From JACZST01 sp964195155 (GTDB lineage: Bacteria; Actinomycetota; Acidimicrobiia; Spongiisociales; UBA5794): a DNA stretch of 35,139 nt. The DNA lies in contig CAXMOP010000117.1 of the NCBI GenBank assembly GCA_964195155.1, positions 1-35,139 of the forward strand, read 5' to 3'. The notes beneath the pieces were generated by a model, which saw only the letters and a list, made by a program, of their open reading frames with translations, did not search any database and had not been told where the DNA came from. The position numbers and the translations under genes are program-made. Positions 1 through 5,453 of the stretch are shown piece after piece. Position 1 is the stretch's first letter. Each line of letters starts with the position of its first letter.

Positions 1-102
1 GTGAGCTCGGGCGAAACCCTCGCCTATCTCTGCGAACAACAGCTCTGCAAGCTGCCAACAGGAGATGCCGCCGAGCTTGCCGCTCAGCTCCAGGCAGACT
101 GA
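1..102 (+). CDS. C-terminal end of a YyaL/DUF255 (spermatogenesis-associated protein 20-like) protein, partial
   Basis: The window opens inside a plus-strand reading frame that is open from base 1 to a TGA at 100-102. The last 33 residues include AYLCEQQLCKLPTGDAAEL. This resembles the C-terminal tail of thioredoxin-domain/DUF255 proteins (YyaL/SPATA20 family), which typically end with a 'YVC...C..P..D...L' pattern. The GTG at base 1 is probably only a valine codon, because the frame runs off the window edge. The N-terminal thioredoxin fold and the six-hairpin glycosidase-like domain expected for the family would lie upstream and cannot be seen. The family call rests on a short tail and is tentative. 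Confidence 0.5.
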   Translation: MSSGETLAYLCEQQLCKLPTGDAAELAAQLQAD

Positions 103-497
103 GGCACTATTTCCCCCATCATTGCGTCTCCTTCAGGGGCGCCCGAGCGTAGGGGGGAGTTGGGTCGAGGCGGGGGGTCAAACCGCGGCGCAGACCGGGG
201 CCGAGGCGTGGCGCTGCGGCCCCTCCTTTCTTTGCTCCCCCCTCAGGGGGAGTACCGCCCGTAGGGCGGGGAGGGGGGTCAAGCTGTGGTCGCGACAACG
301 CCTTGGCCCCCTCCGCCTCGCTGGCGCTCGGCACCTTCGCCTGAGGCTGAGGGGGAGGCAAAGAAGTCGCCTCGCCGCGCTCGGCACCTCCGCCTGAGGC
401 TGAGGGGGAGGCAAAGAAGTCGCCTCGCTGACGCTCGGCACCTCCCCCGAGGGGAGGGGCAAAAGAAGCTCCCCTCGAGGAGAAGGCAAGGAGTCGC
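103..497. repeat. Intergenic G/C-rich palindromic repeat cluster, copy 1
   Basis: No credible gene lies in this 395-base gap between two convergent genes. It is filled with runs such as CTCCCCCTCAGGGGGAG and GGGCGGGGAGGGGGGTC. A core at about 231-331 recurs at about 10709-10807, with the same order of blocks: a CTCCCCC/GGGGGAG hairpin, a CCGCC/GGGCGGGG block, GGGGTC-AGC-GTGGTCGCGA, and CCCCCTCCGCCTCGCTGGCG. A more diverged version of the same start appears at about 130-180. Both clusters lie between convergently transcribed genes, so REP-like or bidirectional-terminator roles are possible. The open frames across it are low-complexity Pro/Arg/Gly translations and are not genes. Confidence 0.75.
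326..445. repeat. Tandem repeat, about 53-54 base unit, a little over 2 copies
   Basis: Inside the repeat cluster, CGCTCGGCACCT recurs at 326, 379 and 433, so the period is 53-54 bases. The first two units share CGCCTGAGGCTGAGGGGGAG followed by GCAAAGAAGTCGCCTCG and are almost identical. The third unit diverges after CGCTCGGCACCTCC. Such near-identity indicates a recent local duplication within the repeat family. Confidence 0.75.
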
Positions 498-917
498 TCA
501 GGCGTAGATGTAGCCGTCGATGTACCCGACGACCTCGATGTGGTTGCCGTCGGGATCGTCCAGGTAGATCGCATCGCCCTCGGCCCGGTTGGCCTCACCC
601 GCCTGGGCAATGCCCTCACTCTCGAGCCGCTCCGTGAACGCGACGAGATTGGGAGTGGTGAACGCAAAGTGAGCGATTCTTGCGGTCCCCGTCCGGTCAC
701 CCTTCGACGGCGGAAGGCCGTGGTGGGCGGTCATGGCAACATAGAAGCGATCCGTCCCGACGTGAGCTGTCGTGCCATCAGACCACCGGACCGACATCCC
801 GAACGCCCTCTCGTACCAATCGATGCTCCGTTCCAGATCGGAGACTGTCAGGTGTACGTGCTCCATACGACTGACAACGGTCCGCGATGATCGGTCCAGA
901 GTGAGCTGCTGAGACAT
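498..917 (-). CDS. Glyoxalase/bleomycin-resistance (VOC) family protein
   Basis: This is a 139-residue single-domain vicinal-oxygen-chelate protein. It starts with EHVHLTVSDLERSIDWYERAFGM and ends with YLDDPDGNHIEVVGYIDGY, a typical betaalphabetabetabeta paired-module pattern. Candidate metal ligands are H22, H83 and E128, counted from the chosen start. The frame stays open upstream, but the ATG at 915-917 is preferred: it has a good Shine-Dalgarno (GAGGA about 5 bases upstream) and lies downstream of the promoter at 948-978, whereas earlier starts would precede or coincide with the transcription start. It is divergent from soxR and its promoter contains the SoxR box, so it is probably a SoxR target in detoxification of reactive or electrophilic compounds. 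The exact substrate cannot be told. Confidence 0.85.
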   Translation of the reverse strand: MSQQLTLDRSSRTVVSRMEHVHLTVSDLERSIDWYERAFGMSVRWSDGTTAHVGTDRFYVAMTAHHGLPPSKGDRTGTARIAHFAFTTPNLVAFTERLESEGIAQAGEANRAEGDAIYLDDPDGNHIEVVGYIDGYIYA

Positions 918-947
918 CTTGTCCTCTTCTTGTGTCGCTTCCATCAC

Positions 948-978
948 AAGGTACAACTTCAAGTAACCTTGAAGTCAA
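948..978 (-). promoter_or_regulatory. SoxR/MerR-type promoter with operator dyad driving the VOC gene
   Basis: Read on the minus strand there is TTGACT (-35, bases 973-978), a 19-base spacer, then TACCTT (-10, bases 948-953). A 19-base spacer is the hallmark of MerR-family activated promoters. The spacer carries a perfect 7-base inverted repeat, CTTCAAG-TAAC-CTTGAAG, at 957-974, closely like known SoxR boxes. A second partly overlapping inverted repeat, TCAAG-GTGTA-CTTGA (975-989), lies toward soxR and could serve autoregulation. The predicted transcription start is near 941. Confidence 0.75.
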
Positions 979-1002
979 GGTGTACTTGAAAAAGGAGACG
1001 CG

Positions 1003-1473
1003 GTGACTGCACAGACCGAATGGCTCACGATCGGCGAGCTCGCCGCGCGGGCAGGCGTGGCCACCTCAGCCCTGCGTTTCTATGAGTCGCGAGGACTGAT
1101 CGAGTCGGAGCGCACCGAGGGGAACCAGAGACGCTACGCCCGAGCGACGCTGCGGCGAGTTGCGCTCGTGAGGGCGGCCCAGGCGGTCGGGCTTTCCCTT
1201 CGGGAGGCCGCCGAGGCGTTGGAGCACCTCCCCCATGAGCGGACCCCGAACAAGGCCGACTGGAAGCGACTCTCGCTGACCTGGAAGAAGCGTCTCGATA
1301 AGCAGATCGCCGATCTCGAATTGCTCCGAGATGAACTCACCGACTGCATCGGCTGCGGGTGTCTCTCGCTTCGCTCTTGCGCGATCTTCAACCCGTCGGA
1401 CACGGTGTCGGAGCACGGCTCCGGGCCTCGCTACTTGCTCGGTGACGAGCGCCTCGAGGTCGCAGAGGTCTAA
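1003..1473 (+). CDS. soxR: Redox-sensitive transcriptional activator SoxR
   Basis: A 156-residue MerR-family regulator, close to the length of E. coli SoxR. Residues 8-75 form the MerR winged helix-turn-helix (LTIGELAARAGVATSALRFYE...GLI). A dimerisation helix follows. Residues 115-126 are CIGCGCLSLRSC, that is C115, C118, C120 and C126 in the exact CX2CXCX5C spacing that holds the SoxR [2Fe-2S] cluster. The GTG start has an AGGAG Shine-Dalgarno about 6 bases upstream. It is divergent from the VOC gene and shares the operator region, so it is expected to activate that gene when its cluster is oxidised. The TAA stop codon is built from the TA at the edge of the small repeat element at 1473-1572. 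Confidence 0.93.
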   Translation: MTAQTEWLTIGELAARAGVATSALRFYESRGLIESERTEGNQRRYARATLRRVALVRAAQAVGLSLREAAEALEHLPHERTPNKADWKRLSLTWKKRLDKQIADLELLRDELTDCIGCGCLSLRSCAIFNPSDTVSEHGSGPRYLLGDERLEVAEV

Positions 1474-1572
1474 GAGAGTGTTGAGCAATCCTCCAGCGTG
1501 CCGGCGCTGACTGGAGAACCAAGTCACCCCGAATCGGTAGCCGATAGCACTCGTCATGGTTCAGATCCCGCG
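1473..1572 (+). mobile_element. MITE-like element with TA flanks, copy A
   Basis: This 100-base element starts right after TA (1471-1472) and ends right before TA (1573-1574). Its left end AGAGAGTGTTGAGCAATC matches the left end of the copy at 20420-20530 (read in reverse complement) nearly base for base, and the similarity continues through TCCAGCGTGCCGGCGCTGAC and CTGGAGA. CACTCGTCAT is shared near the other end. The right terminus is degenerate, so the terminal inverted repeat is poor in this copy. The left-hand TA plus the first element base forms the TAA stop codon of soxR. No transposase is encoded. The downstream gene's Shine-Dalgarno lies outside it. Confidence 0.7.
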
Positions 1573-1616
1573 TAGCGGTGCTCGTTAGGATCGGGCCGAA
1601 CGGGAGGAGCCCCATC

Positions 1617-2315
1617 TTGTACCAGAGAATGTCGCTTGCCGAGCTCGACGCCGAGCTCAGCGAATACGTCGAGGACCTCGCAGCCAAATGGTGGTGGTTT
1701 CTCGGGTTCGGGATGGTCTCGCTGTTGCTCGGGTTGTGGATGCTGTTCTGGACGGACTGGAGAGACGACGTCGATGCCGTCGTGAGCTTCTACGCCATCG
1801 CGCTGCTGGTGTGGGGGACGTTGCGGATCATCGGAGGCTTTGTGTGGTACGGAGAAGGGAAATGGTGGCTGATGCTCTCAGGTGGGATTGCCATTGCTCT
1901 CGGCATCGCCACCCTTGTCTGGCCGGACAAGTCACTGCTCGTCGTCGCCGGTCTCGTCGCCCTGTGGTTGATGGTTTCTGGGGCGATCAACATCATCGCC
2001 GGGCTCTTCCAGAAGCGCGAGCCCCGCTGGGTGTTTGTGGTTTGGGGAGGCCTTGCGCTCCTGCTCGGAATCTGGGCATGGAACCACGAGGTGCTCACGC
2101 TGCTGGTCGTCATTTTTGCTATCGGGCTCGGGTTCCTGCTCTCCGGGATCATGGAGATCGTCGTCGCGTTCCAGGTCAAGCAGCTGCCTGAGAACTATCG
2201 GAAGGCTCGCGACGAGGCCTACACCCAGTTGAACACGCTTGCCGATCTCCACGCCAAAGGTGTCCTGACCGATGAGGATTACGCCAGAGAGCGGGCAAAG
2301 GTGCTCATCGGTTAG
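1617..2315 (+). CDS. DUF308/HdeD-like membrane protein with C-terminal SHOCT domain
   Basis: A 232-residue protein with six hydrophobic helices between about residues 25 and 175 in three hairpin-like pairs, typical of DUF308/HdeD membrane proteins. A soluble C-terminus follows, with a SHOCT motif (LADLHAKGVLTDEDYARERAKVL, residues about 207-231). The TTG at 1617 is preferred because a strong GGGAGGAG Shine-Dalgarno ends 7 bases before it; the ATG at 1629 is too far from that site. Its role is unknown. HdeD proteins are linked to acid or envelope stress, and SHOCT domains are common oligomerisation tails. Its 3' end overlaps the convergent patatin gene by 11 bases. Confidence 0.8.
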   Translation: MYQRMSLAELDAELSEYVEDLAAKWWWFLGFGMVSLLLGLWMLFWTDWRDDVDAVVSFYAIALLVWGTLRIIGGFVWYGEGKWWLMLSGGIAIALGIATLVWPDKSLLVVAGLVALWLMVSGAINIIAGLFQKREPRWVFVVWGGLALLLGIWAWNHEVLTLLVVIFAIGLGFLLSGIMEIVVAFQVKQLPENYRKARDEAYTQLNTLADLHAKGVLTDEDYARERAKVLIG

Positions 2316-3258
2316 CCGTATCGATGTGCTCGGCCAGGATTCGCCACGTGGAAGGGTGAGCGAGCTCGTCGCGCATCGACCGGAGCGTTGCCATGACCGT
2401 GGGCACCGCGGCGTCCACCGACATCAGATTCGGCCTGCAAGCGGCGAGCACACGATCGTCGGGCCGCAGAACCAGCAGGTCGGTGTCCGGCCAGGCTCGT
2501 CGCACTTGGTCGAGCTCGTTGGCAAGGGCGCCGCGCCCGGCCCGATCCATGAAATCCTCATAGAACCGGCCACCCTCCCTTCCCGTGGTTGGAGCCATCG
2601 GCGCGATGACGACGACCAGATCGAGCGGCTCGTGGCTCCCCAGGACGAGGTCGAGACTGGTGCCCGAGGCAAGGCCTCCGTCGACGTAGAAACGCCCATC
2701 GATCTCGACCGGCTCGTAGATGACCGGGACGGCGCTCGACGCAGCAACGGCGTCACGCAGCGAGACCTCCGGTGCCCCCTCCGTGCCGAATGGCACCCGG
2801 GCCCGCGACTCGAGATCGTAAGCGACGACGACCGTCGGATCCGAAGGCCATCCCAGTGCCAGGTCACCGAGAGCGCTATCGACCCATTCGGCGAGGGGGT
2901 CGGTCGAGTACATGCCAGGACTTCCCAATACCAGTCCCACACCGGGTCTGGTGACGCCGGGGACGATGCCCTTGGTCAGCCACCGCACCAGGCCTCTTGG
3001 AGGAACTCTCCGGTAGATCCGTTCGTGAAGCCACGCCTCGAGGTCCATGTCGGCCAGCGACTCGTCGGTGACCGACTCGATATCTGTGGCGTCGCCGCGA
3101 ATAAGTGCTGCCAGGAAAGCGCCCGAAGAGGTACCAACGATCACGTCGGCGTCGCCGGGTCGCCAGCCGGTGGCCATGTGCAGCGCCATCAGCGTGCCGA
3201 CCTGAAATGCCGCGCCGGTCACGCCGCCGGCACCGAGCACGAGTCCTACCTTGCTCAC
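2305..3258 (-). CDS. Patatin-like phospholipase family protein
   Basis: A 317-residue cytoplasmic-type patatin with all signature elements. The glycine-rich oxyanion loop GAGGVTGAAFQ is at residues 9-19. The nucleophile elbow GTSSG at 42-46 carries Ser44. The catalytic Asp193 lies in the DGG motif of YVDGGLASGTSLD. These form the Ser-Asp dyad of patatin lipid acyl hydrolases (RssA/YchK type). No signal peptide is seen. It starts with GTG, preceded 8 bases upstream by AGGATA on the plus strand (TATCCT on the minus strand), a likely -10 box for a leaderless message. It is divergent from mshD across 50 bases. The lipid substrate is unknown. Confidence 0.9.
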   Translation of the reverse strand: MSKVGLVLGAGGVTGAAFQVGTLMALHMATGWRPGDADVIVGTSSGAFLAALIRGDATDIESVTDESLADMDLEAWLHERIYRRVPPRGLVRWLTKGIVPGVTRPGVGLVLGSPGMYSTDPLAEWVDSALGDLALGWPSDPTVVVAYDLESRARVPFGTEGAPEVSLRDAVAASSAVPVIYEPVEIDGRFYVDGGLASGTSLDLVLGSHEPLDLVVVIAPMAPTTGREGGRFYEDFMDRAGRGALANELDQVRRAWPDTDLLVLRPDDRVLAACRPNLMSVDAAVPTVMATLRSMRDELAHPSTWRILAEHIDTANR

Positions 3259-3266
3259 GGTGCGCC

Positions 3267-3272
3267 AGGATA
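3267..3272 (-). promoter_or_regulatory. Candidate -10 box of the patatin gene (leaderless)
   Basis: TATCCT on the minus strand lies 8 bases before the GTG start of the patatin gene, with no Shine-Dalgarno in between. This spacing puts the transcription start at or next to the start codon. No convincing -35 hexamer was recognised, so this rests on the -10 match and spacing alone. Confidence 0.4.
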
Positions 3273-3308
3273 CGGCGGCGGCCCTGAGACTCCGTCGATT
3301 GGGTGACC

Positions 3309-4169
3309 ATGGAACTGCAACGGCTCACAGCGAATGCGGCGACGATCGAAGCCTTCATCGAAGCGATCGATGCGGTCGATGAACTCCCACCGTTCAGCGA
3401 GCACAAGATGCTGCGCATCGGAGGTGGTGAGGATGCCGTCGTGGTTTCATGGGGCGACGCCGACGCGCTGGTGGCGGTGTCGGTGGCAGCATTCCACGCC
3501 GGTGATTCGCCCCATTGGGCATTCGAGGTAGCGACCAGCCGCGATGCTCGCACACCGGGGCTCGAGCGGGCGGCGATCGCCGCAGCGGCCGCTGCGGTGC
3601 CCCGTGGAGCGCCGAGCTCGCTTTGGGCACACCGGGAGCTACAGCTGGATGCGGCTGAGGCGCTCGGGTATCGCGAACGTCGCCGGGTGCTGCGCCTCGA
3701 GGGGCCCTTTCCTCCTGCACCGGAGCCATCCGGCGTCGACCTTGGCACCCTGCCCAAAGCGTCGGACGCCGACGTCATCGCCCTCCATAACCGCGCCTTC
3801 GCCGGGCACCCTGAAGCCTCTGGAATGACCCAGCAACGACTTGACGAACTGCGAGGACTGGATTGGTACGACCCGAATGGGGTCTTGGCCGCGCTCATCG
3901 ATGGTCGACTCGCCGGATACTGTTGGACGAAGCTGCACCCCGAAGGGGATGGCGAGGTCTACCTGCTCGCGGTGGATCCGGATGCGCACGGGCTCGGGAT
4001 CGGGGAGTCCCTTGCCGCCGCCGGGTATGCATGGCTCCAAGCCCGCGGTGCTCGACGGGCAATGCTGTGGGTTGACGGCGACAACGAGGCGGCGATAGCG
4101 CTCTACCGGCGAATCGGGCTGAGTCCCACCCGCGCCAACGTCGAGCTCTACCTGGCTGCGAACTCCTGA
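3309..4169 (+). CDS. mshD: Mycothiol synthase (tandem GNAT acetyltransferase)
   Basis: A 286-residue protein with two GNAT-like halves. The conserved C-terminal half has HNRAFAGHPEASGMT, then WYDPNGVLAALIDGRLAGYCWTKLHP, the acetyl-CoA loop VYLLAVDPDAHGLGIGESLAAAG, and ML.VDGDNEAAIALYRRIGL. These are diagnostic of MshD, which acetylates the cysteine amine of Cys-GlcN-Ins as the last step of mycothiol synthesis in Actinobacteria. The mycobacterial protein is about 315 residues, so this one is slightly short in the N-terminal half. The ATG at 3309 is preferred over an in-frame GTG at 3303. Its last bases overlap the convergent small zinc-ribbon gene. Confidence 0.9.
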   Translation: MELQRLTANAATIEAFIEAIDAVDELPPFSEHKMLRIGGGEDAVVVSWGDADALVAVSVAAFHAGDSPHWAFEVATSRDARTPGLERAAIAAAAAAVPRGAPSSLWAHRELQLDAAEALGYRERRRVLRLEGPFPPAPEPSGVDLGTLPKASDADVIALHNRAFAGHPEASGMTQQRLDELRGLDWYDPNGVLAALIDGRLAGYCWTKLHPEGDGEVYLLAVDPDAHGLGIGESLAAAGYAWLQARGARRAMLWVDGDNEAAIALYRRIGLSPTRANVELYLAANS

Positions 4170-4342
4170 TGGCAGGACGGACAGGCCGGATCTTCCTCAC
4201 GGGTCGGCGCCCGACACCACGGGCATGGCAAATCGACGATGTCGGCATCGAGAATGTCGTCGGTGCCGCGTTCGCGGCGCATACGACCGATGGCGAACGT
4301 AGCTGCGGCCATGATGGCCATAACCAAACCAATCTCGAACAT
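4148..4342 (-). CDS. Small membrane-anchored zinc-ribbon protein
   Basis: A 64-residue protein. Residues 1-20 (MFEIGLVMAIMAAATFAIGR) form one hydrophobic helix. A basic and acidic linker follows, then a compact CPWC-x10-CPSC zinc ribbon ending in HQEFAAR. Both the cysteine pairs and the helix are well formed, which argues for a real gene despite its size and its 22-base overlap with the mshD 3' end. It is not a named family that I recognise. Membrane-tethered zinc ribbons of this kind often serve as small adaptors, but no function can be assigned. Confidence 0.7.
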   Translation of the reverse strand: MFEIGLVMAIMAAATFAIGRMRRERGTDDILDADIVDLPCPWCRAPTREEDPACPSCHQEFAAR

Positions 4343-4464
4343 GGGGGACTCCCGCTGGCTGACGGCGAGAGCCTACGCGAGGTCGCGAAAAACTCCGGTA
4401 TTTGGCTCCTTTGCTCCCCCTCAGCTCGATGCGCCACGGTTCGACCCTCCCTCTGCGATTGGTG

Positions 4465-4485
4465 CTCGCGACTCGCGACTCGCGA
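4465..4485. repeat. Three tandem copies of CTCGCGA
   Basis: CTCGCGA is repeated three times head to tail in the gap 4343-4505 between two minus-strand genes. The gap holds no gene. A short stretch at 4408-4424, CCTTTGCTCCCCCTCAG, resembles the start of the repeat family at 231 and 10709 and may be a remnant of it. Confidence 0.6.
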
Positions 4486-4505
4486 CTGGTCTCTGGCAAC
4501 TCGCC

Positions 4506-5360
4506 TCAGCCGGCTTGGTCGACGGCCATCCGCAGCTGGTTGACGATGTCCTCGTAGGAGTCGGTGCCCGCATCGAACATCAACTGCTCAGCCTCGTAGA
4601 CGAGCTGCATCGCCGCGTGATACACCGTCCAACGCGCCAGCTGTTCTTGTTCGACGACCACCCCGTAGCCTTCTTGAATGCCCTCTGCGACAAGGGGGCC
4701 GGCGTGGATCGAGGCAAGCCATACCGCCTTGGTCAGGTCCCACTCCGGAGGTGCCAGGGTCGCCCATTGCCAGTTGATCAGGGTGACGTCACCGTTTTCG
4801 TTCACGAGGAGATTCGCCGGTGACGGGTCGGTGTGCGAACCAAGCGGTGGGGAGGCAAAAAAGGTGGGAGTCTCCTTGGCAGCCTGGTAGAGATCAACAT
4901 CGAGCCCGATCCGTCCCCGGTAACGGTCGAGCCGTCGCATGGTCGACTGAAAGTCGATCTCGATCCAATCACTATCGATGCCTCGAGCCAGGTTCGACAG
5001 CGTGCTCGGATCCGACTGATGAACGGCGCGCAGGATCTTTCCCGCGAGGATGCCGTTCCCGGTGTTGTCCGGCAGCTGTCCGAGACTCCACTCGCCGGGA
5101 TCGGCGAATAACGCCCAGGCCATATCGTCGTGCATGCCGCCGTCGACGGCGACCGGCACGCCGCGAATGCCGTTCAAGGCATGGAGGGCATGGGTTTCCC
5201 GGCGTGCCCGCGCGGGTGTCCCATACACCTTGAGCAGCACCGGCTCCGGTGTCCGCCAAATCCGGTAGATCTGGTCGCGTGCCAAGGCCCTCGTCGGCCG
5301 GGTCAAGTCTTGAACGCGATCGCCCCCGGCGATCTGTTCGGCAAGGGCGAGGCTCTCCAC
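4506..5360 (-). CDS. APH-family phosphotransferase-like protein with altered DxW motif
   Basis: A 284-residue protein-kinase-like fold of the aminoglycoside phosphotransferase (APH/choline kinase) superfamily. The N-lobe has PVLLKVYG with the ATP lysine (K44) and a helix Glu (RRETHAL, E55). The catalytic loop is SHTDPSPANLL, with H176, D178 and N183 in the HxDxxxxN pattern. The following strand normally reads L-I-D-W-E/D, with a metal-binding Asp. Here it is LINWQWATLAPPEWDL, with Asn at 196. APPEWDL itself is well conserved. The substrate is unknown; small alcohols or amino sugars are usual for the superfamily. It starts with GTG and is divergent from thrS. Confidence 0.82.
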   Translation of the reverse strand: MESLALAEQIAGGDRVQDLTRPTRALARDQIYRIWRTPEPVLLKVYGTPARARRETHALHALNGIRGVPVAVDGGMHDDMAWALFADPGEWSLGQLPDNTGNGILAGKILRAVHQSDPSTLSNLARGIDSDWIEIDFQSTMRRLDRYRGRIGLDVDLYQAAKETPTFFASPPLGSHTDPSPANLLVNENGDVTLINWQWATLAPPEWDLTKAVWLASIHAGPLVAEGIQEGYGVVVEQEQLARWTVYHAAMQLVYEAEQLMFDAGTDSYEDIVNQLRMAVDQAG

Positions 5361-5453
5361 TAATCCATCCGTTCCGAGGAGGTAATTGTCGCACGTGGGT
5401 CACCAAAGCCGCCGGATTGGTTAGCCTTGTCAATTCCCAAACTCAACCTTTCG

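Noticed and set aside
103..497. CRISPR-like repetition
   Set aside because: The units are adjacent palindromic repeats without unique spacers of constant length, and no cas gene is near.
2272..3306. Long open frame (344 codons) on the plus strand across the patatin gene
   Set aside because: It is antisense to a patatin gene with all catalytic motifs; its translation is rich in Arg, His and Asp with no domain, as is typical for shadows in high-GC DNA.
4434..4448. tRNA T-arm-like GGTTCGACCC
   Set aside because: No matching acceptor, D or anticodon arms could be found around it.
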